Assembly (NCBI RefSeq): GCF_003945595.2
Contig: NW_024104660.1
Span: forward strand, 124,001-188,000
Reading direction: 5' to 3'
Source: Pipra filicauda
Lineage: Eukaryota; Chordata; Aves; Passeriformes; Pipridae
Length of the DNA stretch: 64,000 nucleotides
The notes below the pieces were generated by a model that made no database searches, was not told where the DNA came from, and saw nothing but the letters and a program-made list of their open reading frames with translations. Shown piece after piece: positions 22,876-36,900 of this stretch (its first letter is position 1; every line of letters begins with the position of its first letter). Both the position numbers and the translations under genes were made by a program.

Positions 22876-25800
22876 AACATGCTCTTTCACTTACAAGATC
22901 ATTAGTTCTGTGAAATAATATGGGAACCTCTGATATACTGTATTATCTCAGGGTATGGCACATTAAAATACAGGTCTGTGAATGGCTGTCATTTGAAAGC
23001 CCATCTAGTGGCATGTTTTATACCCATCTTATCAGTAAATCTCTTTTTTTAAAAGATACGTGATCTAAAATTTAAAAGTAAAATTTAATTTCCTCTCCTT
23101 ACCAAATACTATGCCTCAGTACCAGTCTCATGCTTCAAGATCCATTTCACTAAGGGATCATTTTCATCTTTTGTACTCTGTGTTGCCTCTTTATGTCAGA
23201 TATTTTTGCATGTTTTATGTTTTTGCCTGACCTTATTTCAGCTAACACTGAAATACCAATTGCTGATGCAGCTACCAGTCATGTCTATCCCTTCCCTAAA
23301 GTCTTTGTGACCTACTAATCAAGGTGAAAAGGATTTCATAAGTCTGAGAAAGAAAGACCCCTTTAAAGTCAGGGTAAATTAGGCAACGTAAATTAATTTA
23401 AAAAAATCGTGATTCTCTTCCTGAAATGAAATTTCTGGTACTCTGTAATAGATGTACAAGACAATATCATGTTACTAAAACATCTCTAACAAAGCAGTAC
23501 AGGCCAACATGTCAGCTGAGCATCATCCAGAGATGTTTATAAAGTGAACTAAAACTGTTTTCATTTCTTTTTCTCTAAAATTTCAGTTTTATGGTTTTGT
23601 AACACCACTGGCTTTATTGGATGTGGAGGTGTTTCACAAAAGGCAAGGTTTATTTTGGGACCTTAGCATGATTTTGGACTCCTATACTTAAACCATTATA
23701 TAGATTGTTATTGTTAATATTATTACTAAGCTAAACAAAATCTAAAACGGCTCTCAATTCTCTCCACAAACACTAGAATTAGAAAATCAAAATGTTCCTT
23801 TCAAAACATCCTACAAATTTTGAGAAAAATACACAAGATTTACCAGAATAAAACTCATAATCCTCTTTCCCTATGCTGTTGTATTAGTGCACTAAGCCAA
23901 AAATATCCTCTACATTCTAAAAAGAGTAAGTATATTCTGAATCCCAGCCTGAAGGTTTAATGTGGAGATACTGTTTGAGATCTTATTCCTGTGGAAATTG
24001 GGTCCAAGTTACAACAGCTTTGATATTGGAAAGTGTTCCTCAAGTTCTTACTTGCAGGCTAAATTGGGTTTAAGAAAAACCTTCTTGGGGAATTTATTAT
24101 TACATATTGCTTATAAAACAACATCCCATAGTTTTATTTCACTAGCTTGTGACATAGAGAAATCAGGCAAGGATTAGCTGACTATAATACCAAACATATT
24201 AGAACAATCCCTTTGTACCTGACAGCAAATTGCAAACAGCAGCTCTGATTCTCTAAGCTGTGGAGTTCATATTTCAGAAGTGCTGAAATATTCAACAGCT
24301 TATTAAGACTTGATGCTTATTGTTGCCTCTGATGGAAAATGCAGTATTCCTCCAAATATTAGAAGTCCCAGCAAGGGCTTGGTGATCTGAGAACAGAAAT
24401 CTTGGGAATTTTGAAGTGACCTTATTAAATTAATAAGCATAACCAATGAACTAATGAAAACTCTACTGTCCTCATAGACATGCACATACCACCATCTCCA
24501 TGTAATCCCTATTTTGGCACTCAGTACAGGAATACTTGCAGTTTTGTATGCATAGCAATGTTTGGAAGAAGTGCTTAAAAACTTAATAGCATCTTTTATC
24601 CTTTGACTTGTGCAAAAGGCTTTTGCACAGGGTGTAAAATACCATACAATATAAGTAAATGTAGTGCAACTAAATCAGTTGCAATGATTTACACGATAAT
24701 TTAATAATCTAGAAGTCAAATATCTTGAATGTAAAGCTAATAAATGTTAAAATTGTGATGAGAAGCAGCTTCATTTCTAGCATTATCTCGTAGACAGAGA
24801 TGAACAAAGCCTGAAAAGGCAAGGGATTTCAGAAAGAGAGAAATAATATTCTATTTTGATTTGTTCTTCATTCATTTTCAAGAAAGTGAGTGTTGCTATA
24901 TTGAACAAAGAACAGGAAAAAACAGGCATTTTTCAGAATACCTGCACAAGTTATATAAAAATTTAACATATATCTAAAGATTGAACAGAGAATTATGCAA
25001 ATATAGGGAAGATTCTCCTACTTTTTTGAGGATGTCATATGGCTGCCTGTGCACCAGGCTTCACAGGCTGCCCTTGCCAAAAATGTGCAAAGGCAGAAAC
25101 ACTTTATTTCTGTTCACATTATCAAAATTTAGTGGAGTTGAACCCTTCAGGAAGGAGTCCTGACAGCTTCCAGGACCACACTTCAAGCAGTGCAATACTG
25201 CTGAACACAGCTGATAAGCAACATCACAAGCCTCCCTGGCAATGCTGCTTTTCTGTGGAGATTCTGCTTTATGTACATTCACTATCTTACAACACCTGCA
25301 TCTTGTGCTACTATGCTGCCATTTGTGTTCAGGTAAAAAGGAGGAGTTTGCTTTTTAGAGAGGAAACTGTGCTTTGAGTCAGTCTGGGCTATAAATCCAG
25401 CCACAACTACAGATGCATTTTGCCTCAGTGTGAATATTAGAAAGGTTATGAAATTATAGAAATATTATGAAATGCCCATGTAACGAGACACATAAACAAT
25501 GTAATATGGAAACTTTTCTTAATACAGACATTCATTTATTCCTAAATGCCATTGAAAGAGGCTGCAGAAACATTTGAATTATTTTTTAATGCATCAATGT
25601 ATTACAGTACCTTTTCTTCTTTTGTTTCATTTAGCTAAAAACTACTTAAAGACTGTTTAGAAAGAGAAACACGATGTTAGAAGTTGAAATGAAGCCAAGG
25701 TGTGCCCTTGTTTACAGATCTAACTGCCATATGAAGAGTACCAGGCACCTGTTGCCTTGAGCTTCATTGAGATTCATTGTGTTTATTTTGTTTTTAATAC

Positions 25801-28800
25801 CAGAGGCAAAAGAACGGCTTCATTTTATAATAAATCAGAACATTTTTTCACACAGTTTGAATGTCAGTATTGCAAAGGACGACCTGCTGTGCTCTTCCCA
25901 GCTCCCAGATGCTTTCTTGTTACATTCACGGATAAGTGGATGTTTCTTCCTCGTGGGTCTGAAGAGAATTTCATAAGAAATCTATCCTCTGTTTTAAGAA
26001 GTTGGTTAATGTTCCTTTCAGTATAGGATGGAGATCTCCCCCCCAAAAAATATCACTTGGGGGAATATTGTGTTCTCCACATCCTGCTAGATCCATTATC
26101 ATTAGTTAGAGCAGGTAAGCAGATGTGCAGGTTGCATAAGCTCAGGACAACATTTGTAAAGGAAAATACAGACTAGACTATACCATTCTTATTAATTTGC
26201 ACACATGCTAGACTTGTCCAAACACATTAGGTGTAATTGTCTCCCTTCCCAAAGATCTCTGAAGCAACTGTGGTGGACCATAAGGTCTGGAGAAGAGGTA
26301 ATTGCCAGAGCAGCTGTCATCGAGCAAATGACTTAGCTGAAAAGTTTGTAAAGGCCTCTTGCCTTTCCTAATAGCCCTCTACAAACTGCAGCACTCAGCT
26401 CCACGGTCAGACTGCTGGTCCTGGGTGAGCTACAAACGTTGCTCAGGTGGGATTAAATTTTTACATTCAGCAGTGGCTAATCATAATGGCCAGTCCTTGG
26501 CTGTTGTATTTCTGTTCAACATAACCATGTCTATTTTGAGTGGCTGGTGAGCTAACACTAGGCAGGCCATAGCACAGTGTAAAAGATCATTCTTTTGTGT
26601 AAATTCAGAACAGTTATAATGCAGTTATTGGGCTCAGTCTAATTTTGATTTTTTTGGCAAAGCAATTAGATTTAGGCCAACTGTGGTGTTTAAAAAAGGA
26701 TCAAATCTGGGGAACCACAATCAGTTTAAATGACAAGGCAATTTGCAATCAAGCCTTAGGTGTAGAGAAACTGTTCTTACATGCCTTTAAATGCTAATTT
26801 GAAAACAGAGGCATCAATTTCAATTTTGAGAATGGAATGTCAGAAATAACTTATAACTGGACAATCTGACTAACAATTTAGTCAGATGAGGTGGGTTTGA
26901 GATTAGAAATTTAACTGGTTTCTGGAATTCCAGTTTTTCCACTTTCAGGACAACCTGTTCCTAGTGACCAAAGGACTCTGTAAACATTTGCTGAGAGTAT
27001 CCCTGGCACTATTGTCCCTTGATCCATATTAGTCATTAGATCTATTCCAGCTGTTTTATAGGCCAACATTTCAGTGTTCTAGAGCTCTTGAAATGAATTG
27101 GTGCACAAGTGAAGCCCCTCTAGTCTACAGGGTCATTGGAGAATGCCTGGGAATGAAAAACCCTGAGGTCAATAATCCCAGCCTACAGAGGGTAGGTCCA
27201 GTTCACCAAACCACTGGAGAAAGGGCTTGCTTAAAGAATATCTTCCACATCATCAGAAAATCACCTCAACACGAAGCAGCAACATCAGCTCTCTTATTTA
27301 CTTGTATGTGGTATTACCAACAGCAGCATGTCTTTATTTAGGCAGGTGTAAGTAATTAAGACGGAAATCCTGAATTGATGTAATAGACTAGACAGGATTA
27401 TTTTTTTCTGGGAGATACACTCAGCCTGGAAGTTTACATGCTGGATTTGTAGCTTTTTTTCCCCCTACATTCTCCCACAGCCCCCTGTCTTTGCTTGGTT
27501 AGTTTTGCTGCTGTTTCCCTTTCTTTTGGAAGTCCAGAGGTTGAATAATGTCTGTCTGTTTTGTCATTGAAGACCAGCAAGATACAGATGATTCCCTACA
27601 GCGACTATCTTCATGTCTTTTTTTTTTCTTGTTCCTCATAAAAACCCCACAATTATCTATCTGGATCACAGACTAGTTATTAGTTGTTGTAACATCTCTC
27701 TATCAGGAGTATAGAAGACTTTTTAGTCATGGCACCTGTTTGATTACAGAAACACACAACTGAGAAAGGCTTGTTTTTATTCTGGCAACCTTCTGTTGTC
27801 CCAAAATCAGTAGGGACGTCTGTTTTAAAACACACATAATATACTACTATTTTGTAGTTACTTACTTTCTTGCTTCTATCAAATGTTTCACAATGTTTGG
27901 TATTTCCTCAAGTCCCATTTCCTGGGGTAATGTGATTATGTGAGACTCCTGGGCATCATTTAAGAAAAATTAATTTCTTTTTCTTTTAGCTTAACAGACA
28001 AGTGTAAAAACATGACCCAAGTGCATGGTAAAAGCTGGAAAGCCAAAGGCAATTAAAAAGAACTCAATGTTTACTATTTAAAAAATAAGGTTCTTTAAAT
28101 GCAATATTAATGATTTTTGGAAGGACAAGAACATTTTTTTTCAACACCTGGGACAATCAGTTTGACGTGGGTATAATTGGAGTCTTACAGTGTGTATATG
28201 CAGAAATAGATCTAAAATTAACAGATAGTGTCCTTCCATGTTTGTCTGTTTTCTTAGCTTCCTATATAAAAAATCAGTTATTTCTGTTTGCTCAGGGAAA
28301 TGATGTAATTGCTTTGTACTTGTAAAATTAAAACCCTTGGAAGTTGAACTTTTTACAGTATTAGCAAACTCTTTTTAAGTTATGAGATTTTAAGATGGCA
28401 GGTAATACATCAAAATTAGCAATTATGTTAACATAAATTTTTTAAACTTTCTTTAAATTCATAGGGGAAATAATTATCACTATTCACTAATAACTTCATT
28501 TATTCTTACTTTATCTACCCTTGAAAGGGCATCTGCTTTTTCAAGGCAGATAAAGTCTGCCCACAGTCTTTTCCTCACCTATGCATAACAAATACAGTGA
28601 AAGTAGGATGAAAATAGCCTTCTCCTGAGTCCTGTGGACTACTTTAGCAAACATTTAACAAATATTTTTGATTGAATCTGTAGCCAGTGTCCTCAAATAG
28701 ACAAAGATATCAGATTAAGGTAGCCAGGATGCAATAATTAATATCAGAGGCAAAAGAAAAAAAAAAAAAGGAAGCTCATCTCAATTCCTTTATAAAGTAC

Positions 28801-29944
28801 CAAAACATCAATTCATATTATTTGTGGTTAAGGTTGTTATCTTTATTTCAGTAGTATATGAAAGTAGCCAAATATTCAGTTTCATAAGCATGTCAAAACG
28901 CAGACTTCACTCCTAACTTAAACCATCATGACCATCTGCAATAAAAATCATTCTCCCTTTGGTTTGCTGCACCATTTTTAAGCTTGTAGACTAAACATTC
29001 AACCATTGCAAGCAGTCAGCAGCTTTATTACTTCTCCTGCCCCTGCAGAGGCATCCTGGATTCAATTTGTCTAAGTACATCAAAGTATTTTAATTCTGAA
29101 GTACCCCAAGCATTTTGGAAAGTTTAAAGGCTATTTGTCTTCTGAAATGTTTGAATGTAAGTTAAAATGAAAATTGTCTTGATGATTTTTTTCTAGTTTA
29201 AATGACTGTCACATTTCTGTTCTGAAAAAGCCCCTGAAGCTCCAATGTACAGTTTCCTCTACCTTTTTTCCTCCCGAGTAATTGTAAGTGAGCCAGTTTT
29301 AAGTTACGTGGTCAGCTTGGCTTCCTTCATTCTGAGAGTCCTCTATTCCTGTGGAGTTCAATGAATTCAGCACTTACTAATGCCATCAATTTGTCTCCTC
29401 TTCAAGCTTTTTTCCTCCCCCTTTCTTTAGCACTAAATTGTAAATAAATACACAGTCAATGGATCCATCAGGCTAAGATTGCACGTAGCTAGTCCTGGGC
29501 TAAAAGTGACAGGAATATCTGAACTGGTTAAACAGTATTCAGCAAGCAGAAAACTAGATGAAATAGGGTTATCTGGCCAAAACAGTCACAAATCAATTTT
29601 ATTTGAAAATACATTAAGTACTTTGAAATATTTAAAAAATTGTGCAACTAAATAATTGGTAATATGGTAGAAATTTACTGACATTTTTACCTGTGTGGTT
29701 TTTTTTTTTGTTGTTGTTGTTGTTTTTTTGTTTTGGTTTGGTTTGGTTTTTTTACATTTATTTTGATTATTACATGTAGTATTAAGTCAACACCTGGATA
29801 GGCTTCCTGATAGCATCTTTGTCCATTCAAAACTCCTCCAAAGTCACAAAATTCTCATGATTACACACATATGTTTTTGCAACTGGGTGTATGATTTAGA
29901 TATCATAAATATGTATGCATTCAAATTTACTTATAAAATCATTA
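22876..29944. other. AT-rich non-coding DNA
   Basis: No gene recognised over 7 kb. A 21-bp near-palindrome (TGTGCAAAAGGCTTTTGCACA) lies at 24609-24629. An A13 run lies at 28757-28769. A hairpin with 9-bp arms lies at 26864-26887. Frames such as 25039-25377 (112 codons) show no domain. Confidence 0.5.
29697..29754. repeat. T-rich simple repeat with (GTT)n and (GGTTT)n
   Basis: T11 is followed by about five GTT units, T7, and GGTTTGGTTTGG, ending in T8. It has the same flavour as the tract at 2328-2423. Confidence 0.9.
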
Positions 29945-30060
29945 GACTGAAAAGGTCTTGTGAGGTCAGCTTAGTCCATTCCCCACACTCAGGACAGAAC
30001 AAGCTGGGCCCGTGTCATTCCTACCAACGTCAGTCCTACCAGATGTTTGTCAAGAAAGAG
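29945..30060 (-). mobile_element. Ancient CR1-type LINE 3' fragment
   Basis: On the plus strand, AAAGGTCTTGTGAGGTC, then TTAGTCCATTCCCC, CACTCAGGACAGAACAAG and CTACCAGATGTTTGTCAAG follow the order of antisense CR1 3' regions, where the element end is on the left. It is much more diverged than the copies at 20.5 and 58.4 kb and has no residual reading frame. An old CR1/L3-like family is likely. Confidence 0.55.
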
Positions 30061-31255
30061 ACATCGGCAGGATCAGAAGGTCACCACTAAAATTGGGTGT
30101 TCCAGTGAGGCCTTCTCTCTAAATTGGGATTTTTTTTCTCCTAATGTGAATTATCCTAAAATGTAAACCCTGTTACTTTTAGTTTTATTAATTAATAGCA
30201 TGCATAACAAGTTATGAGTTTCCATTTTTGAGCACCTTTCTGTGTACTTGAAGACAGTTCTTACATTCCCTGTCATCCTTTTCTTCTATGTTGCCAATGC
30301 CCTGTTTGATCAATCATTATTTCCAGCTCATGTGTTGCAGTACTTTGAATTCACTGTTCTCCTATGCATCTGAGTTTTTTATACCTTCTCCCCTCACTCT
30401 GTCTCTCTCTTGAACGTGTCATCCAGAGCTGAAGCTCAAGGGGAAGGACACAGGGATACCTCTGAAGAGTGTACTGATTTCTGCTGAGCTTTTCTCTTTG
30501 TCTTACAAGGGATGCCACAGCAGCATGGATTATACTGCAGCCTACAGTCATTTAAGCAAATGGAAATACTGAAATATGTAAGTCCTAATTAGAGCCAGTG
30601 AATAAACTTATTATAAACTTCTGTTTTATGTGCCTTAGAATGAAAAGTTCTATTAAGATGAAATCTCACTTCTGTAATTTTTATTTTTTTAAGAGGAAAA
30701 GGACAGGGTATTTAAAATTGTAGTGCCATTTTCCCTCCCAGGCTGGTAAAGGGTGCATAGTGTTTCAGTCCCACAATATTAGTTACCACAAAATTACAGA
30801 CTTATGAGAAGAAAAATGTAGCACAATAAGTTAAGGGATGTTTAAATATAGCTCTTATTTTATAACTTGGTACTATATTCCCATTTTAAAACTGCCAATG
30901 AATCACTAGGAATTTTCTTTTTCTTGCTGATCCTCTTCAAGACCTCTATGAATAGCAGAGAAAACAACTTCACTGTAATAAAAACAGGGGTTTGTTTTCT
31001 TTTTTTAATATCGAGGCATTGGGTAAAATGAAGGTCATTGCCACAACCTTTGAAAGAATAGAAAGAGTAATTTTCCCCCTTTTTCTTCTTTACTGGTTTT
31101 CAATGCAATGTGAAAAATCATTTTTAAGTTTGCCCATCTGTTTTACATAAAACCTTAGCTGACCTTACACAAAGTGAAACAAATGCACAAAAAGCTTTGC
31201 TGTTGGGCTCTTGCCAGTAAGACAGAGCAAAAAGAAAAGAATGAGTAAAGTTAGA
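30061..31255. other. AT-rich non-coding DNA
   Basis: No gene or repeat family recognised. Confidence 0.5.
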
Positions 31256-31320
31256 TCCTGCTCTGGTGTAAATTAGCCTAGTTCCAGTGGGGACTTAGGT
31301 TGATTTATACCAGCAGAGGC
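31256..31320. repeat. Imperfect palindrome, probable ancient interspersed repeat
   Basis: CCTGCTCTGGTGTAAATTA at 31257-31275 pairs with TTGATTTATACCAGCAGAGG at 31300-31319 as an imperfect inverted repeat around a 24-base spacer. The GGTGTAAAT / ATTTATACC pairing recalls an old amniote palindromic repeat with GTGTAAATC arms. A CCATTGAAATCACC word at about 31369 also fits that family. Assignment is tentative. Confidence 0.45.
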
Positions 31321-33649
31321 CGAGGCTTGTACTTATAAAAGCCAGACTTAGACCCAGCCCTGCTACCATTGAAATCACCTGAAGCTTTGCTGTGGATTTC
31401 TGTGGCAGAAGGACCCTCCCTGAAGGAGGCACATTTGGTACAGACAAACTGTCCACCTCCATCTAAGCAGCTGGTGGCATTCAGCAAGTTGAGGAGAAAG
31501 GTTGCAGTGTAAATAACTGGGATTGGGAATGTGCAGGTGTGAAGTGAGGCTTGAGCTGCACCCTGACTTTGTGCTGCTGCTGGACCGGGTGAGCTCGAGC
31601 ACATCCCGGGCTGAAGAGATGCTCTGCCATCAGACTGGAAGCAAAGAGATTCTCAGCACACAGCAATGAGTGCTGTGCCCATGTCCTGCTGCATTCCTCC
31701 TGTTAGTCTAACCCAGCTCATGCAGCGTCATCATATGGAGCAAAGAGAATCCCAAGGAAAGGAGAGAGTGCCATGTATGGAATTAGACGAGGCGTGCAGA
31801 GGCAGAGCACACCAGAAAAAATACCATCTTATCCTGCACTTCAGTAACACTTCTGTTAATGTGTCTGAGGGGGGAACTATGGCCATTATATCAACACTCC
31901 AATCTAATATGATTAATGAGGATAAAGTAAGGTTCAAGCTTTTAATTAAAAAGGCAATCATAAGTTACTGAACAGTGAAGGTCTAGCTAAGTTTCTCAGA
32001 AGTAGGTTATTTAATAGAATGAGATGCCCCAAAGAGGCAATGGGCCAAAAATCTCTCCTGAGTTATATTTTATATTCAGGTACTGACTTTGATTTATAAC
32101 AGAGAGCAGAACTGGATCTATACAGAAATGAGCACATGTATATGTGTGTTACAGCATGCACGTAGGGTGAGGTCTACATTTAAAGATTGCCTAAACTTCC
32201 CATTAATGGCCAGTTTTTCCTGTTGCTTGTTAAATTGCCATACTTCTCAGAATGAAAATTCTTTGTAGAATAACTGTCACACTTTTCACAATTTTTCTTG
32301 TGCAAAAAAAAAAACCCAAGAAACATTGTTTTGACAAGGTCAAGAACAGACTTTAGGAAAGACTGTCTGCAGACTATAGACTTCTCAGTGAGTTTTAACA
32401 TTGGGATTGAAAGTGGTTGCTGTGTACTTATCAGAGATCTGCCTCTTTCCTCGTTCTTATTGAAAATAGTCCAAGTTTGACTCTGTCATGGATTTCAGTT
32501 CACCCATGTCCAATATAGATTTGACAGAGGTTGACACATTCTGTAATTTTGTCACTTTATGTTTCAATTAACTTATAATGAAATGTACAGTATAGCTTAT
32601 CCCATACATTTTTCTCTGGCCTCTGAACAGAGTATCCTCTGTCTATCTTTGCAATGTTAGAATAAGATGGAGTATTTGCAATTAATGGCCGGGGGTTTTT
32701 AGGAAAAAAAATTACTTTAATCATCTACATTCTTGAATACAATGAGTGTACCATAAAGTATATGAATACAATTGTTTTACCTGAATGAATAGTCCCTCAA
32801 CTACAGTGGTTTTTTGACTAATAGTGTCAAGAAAAGTGAAAAAGGTAAGCAAAACATCCAAAAAATAATTACAATTGGACCTCTGGAGAAACAAAATTTT
32901 GGGGGCAATAAAAGTTCCCTTCTCTGTGAACCTGCAGGTTTTATATTCTTATCCATTTCTATTCTATCTAAAATAAGTATGTTAATCATTAAAAGGGAAA
33001 ACAACTGCTGTAAAAGACCTTCCACTTTGTTTGGAATGATAAGATTTGTCTGTAAATTAATCTCAAGACTGAGTGAAATGCCTGGCTTTCTTTTGTACTA
33101 TTATGGTGCTATTTAAATTGGGAAAAGTCACTCATTTCCATACTGAAAACATTTTAGCAATCAGAAAATATGGGGCTGGAGGAGTGGAGAATTCATGGCA
33201 AGAGTTAGAGACTTGAAATCACTCCATTTAGGACCATTTTTCATATATGAACACACTTTCCCAGAGAGCTTCCTATCAAGCAGAGTAATTATTCACCTAG
33301 AAAAAAGTCACATATGGTAGAAACAATGAATATAAGGAAGGAGAAAATGCAATGGATTTCTGTCACCTACCAGACTGTGGAAGCTTTACCTTACCATTTC
33401 ATGTCTGCTCCCCTAATTCAGCAAAAGGGTTTTTGGTTCTCTTAGCAAAAGAAATAAACATTTGAGATAAGAAATGGTTTATAGAACCATGGAGCGGTCA
33501 GCTCGTCTTCTAACCTGCCTAAGGTAGGTAACCTGGGGAGCTGGGCCTTCTTCAGACACATCTAATACCATGTATCAGCAGGCTTCCAAAGGTATTAAAT
33601 CTTCTCTCCTAAATTAGGGGATGAGCCTGTAACAGCTGCCTGTAGTAAT
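31321..33649. other. Non-coding DNA, GC-richer at left
   Basis: 31300-31640 is moderately GC-rich with three overlapping minus-strand frames (61-99 codons) and no domain. The rest is AT-rich, and no gene is recognised. An imperfect palindrome ACCTGCCTAAGGTAGGT lies at about 33514-33530. Confidence 0.45.
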
Positions 33650-33985
33650 AGTTACAGGGGTGGCAATGGCAAATTTTGCAACACCGGGAGATGCTGTTTC
33701 TCAAAAAGCCAAGCTGTTATGGAGGAGCTGATGTTGGCTGCTGCCCCACCGAGGGGCAGGGATTGTTGTCTCCTGCTAAATTTGTACCCCAGTGTGAGTG
33801 GGGATTTACAGCTTCATACAGCTTTTGTGTGAGCTGATGCAGCTCTGACCAGATGATGCCTTAGGAAAGGATTCCTGCCGGGCTCTTCTGGCTGCCGGCC
33901 AAGCCCTGCTCCTCTGGGTGTCTGTGAAATCTTCGGAGTGGCTCTTGCAACTCTGCTTCAGCAGCTTGTCCTAGATATTCCTGTT
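33650..33985. other. GC-rich block, unassigned
   Basis: Contains GCTGCTGCCCCACCGAGGGG, CTGCCGGGCTCTTC and GCTGCCGGCC words, with more CpG than the surroundings, but no open frame of note and no recognised repeat. Confidence 0.35.
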
Positions 33986-36900
33986 GTGCTCCTGAGCTAG
34001 TTTGTGATTTGGTGTGAGAGAAGACAGAAAACATGAAAAGCTAGCAGTTCTGGAACTGCTCTCTAACAGCATTTAAGTATTTGATAATACTTACTGGAGC
34101 CATTCTCTGCTATCTGTTCTTTTTTTTCTCCATAAAAACTATGAATAACCAGAGCAATAAATTGTATTCCTGAATTATTACACAGGACCTTCAGGTTTAG
34201 TTATAGCATTTCAGAAAATACCATTTGGAGGATATTTCTTCCCCTCTTGGCCCAGTTCAAGTCTCTTCAAGAAGCATTTGACTATCTTTTTTGAAAAGCA
34301 TTGTGGTACTCCCCTCTTTTTTTTTTTCTTTTTGTTGGGTTTTTTTTTAATGGAAAAATGGAAGATCTAAATAAATACATTATTCCATTTTAGTTAATTT
34401 AAAGGATGCTCCAGCCACTCTATCCCTGCAATAAAAAGGGGAAACACCATACCCTGAGAAAATTTGTTGAATCTTTGTCTCTCATGACCTCCACCCTTTT
34501 TCTCCTTTGTTCCCAATTTACTGGTGAGCTACAAGTACCACAACATGTTACAATCTCACAGCCAATTTCAGTTTATTCAGCTGTCATAGGTAAAGTTATT
34601 TTTTCTTCCTACTCAGTCCTTATCCACCAGCTTGGGAAAACATTGTTTAATACATGATTAGCAGACTACCTGTAGACTGTGGCCATAGGATTCACGGTCA
34701 AGTCATTCTGAGTGACTCCTCCCTCAAAGTCTTTGGACTGTGTTGTATGATCCGTTTCACTATTGTTGTCCTAGTTTTTCTGAAGAATCCACTTTGCTAA
34801 ATCAATTGAATTCTCCTATAAATATGTGAGTGATCAAATTCTTAAGGAAAGATTGTTCCAAGTGTAGCAGATCTTGCAGCAGACAAGCAGACAAGACACA
34901 TTTCACAGAAATGACAAATACTGTACTAAATTAGACCATTGCACACACATTTGGTCACTGAATGAAACATCATGTACTGACAGATATTCCCAGACAGTTG
35001 TCACATAAAGGTAATCAACAAATCCAATCACTGGCTGAACACCAAAGAAGTCCTTAAGGGTCATTTGCATATATATAAAAATAATTAAAGGCAATAGTTT
35101 TCCTGTTATTTTTGTTCATCTTTATGATGAACAAATTTTACCTGAGTAGCTTTGATCTTAGCTAGAAAATTTAGGTCTCTGGAATACAGACAATAAATAG
35201 CTGACTGCTGAAGCATGCATATGAGTTGAATCCCTGTGGTCTCTACAGGTGTCCCTACGAGGCAGATGAAAATGACTAAAGTTAAAATAACAGAAAAATC
35301 AGAAACCTAGTGTAAATGAAAGAGATTTCTATTTGTTTTGCCAAAATTTGCTTAAATTGCAAGTGACAGTGCTTTAAAAGCATGCTGAGATGGAGCAAGG
35401 TGCTATTTTTTTAAGTGCTGTAGGGCATTCTTCCAGTCATTTGAGGAGAATGCACTACATACTCTAAAAAAGAATATTGTATCCATTCTTGTAATGCAGG
35501 TTCATTAAGCATCAGATTGATTTATTGTATTGTTTCCTTTATAAATTATTTTCATTATGTTTTATCACAGTACATGACTACTGCCCTAAGGGAATATGCA
35601 GGAATGAGCTGAATGGCAAGCGTAATAGACTGCTTTAATTAAAATAGTGTAATGCATATTTCAGTGCTATTAACAAAAACAAAATTGATTTTGTTTTCTG
35701 GGTAATTGAATATATTAAAGCCCAGGTGCTGTTCTTCTATAGCTTAACCCTCTGAGTTCAACTTCATTTGATGCTTTGGGCAGGAATTTCAGAAGGGGAC
35801 TTTTTCTCTGACAGTGATATTTCCTTCCTTTTTTTTTTTCCCACCTGGTCCCCTACTTCATGTGTGCATACTGTTACTGAAGAAAAGGAAAGCACAAACA
35901 TGAATTGCAACAGTGAAAACCCTTTGATCCTTTCCAGGGTCTTTGAGTGAGCTCCAGACATTGAGGACACTGATCCATGATAGAGAAAAGCCTATTATTC
36001 CTCTGCACTTTTTAACCCGATGTTCTGTGGAGACAGCAGTCATCTGCTACCATAATTCCATTAGTTAATGAACACTCCAAGAATTTGTCCATCATAAGAA
36101 AGACCCTTTAAAATTACAGTCAATCAATGACACCTACTCTTCTAAGTGGTTTCCTTTTCCCCTTTTTCTCTTGATTTATATCGACTATGAGTCTTTTTTA
36201 TTTCCTTTACCCTCCAGATACCAAAAGTTTACCTTTTATCAAGAAGATGCATTGTGCTAGACAATGACAGACGCAGGCAAAATCACGTTAATGATTTCTG
36301 AGTAGAGCAGTCAAATGACACCAACCACCCAACCTAAAAAAATGAACACAGGGCTGTGCTAAATGACCTATCTGTCCACGAAAAAATCCATTTCGCCTAA
36401 TGTTTTTTTCTACCACACCCTAAATACCAGAGCCTCCCTCACTTACATGAATGGTGTTTTCAAAGGAAACAGCTACTTTGCAATAAATATTGTAAAGAGT
36501 GAGGTGTTTCTTATTCAGCTATTATGGTTCCCTGGACTTTTATTGCTTGTCAGGATGGCAAGTTGTATCATCAGATCTGAGGTGTCTATTGTTTACAGCA
36601 GAGATGCTTTGGGTATGGTAGATCTTATCTCCCATTTTATGGGGTGAAAGATTGTGGTTTTCCAAGGAAATAGTAAAAGTCTCAAAAGAACCACAAGAGG
36701 TGGTTCAGCATTTATAAAGCCTGTCCTATTTCCCAGGTATATGCAATTTTCTAGAAAGGAATGGTATTGCGAAATTAAGAAATAGTAACTGTAATTTAAG
36801 CCACTCCTTTTAAATGGAAAAAAAACCCCCCACAAAAACACTCCAACCATTCTGAAGCAGTATGAACTATGGTAATGTCTGCCTGGGATATATATATAAT

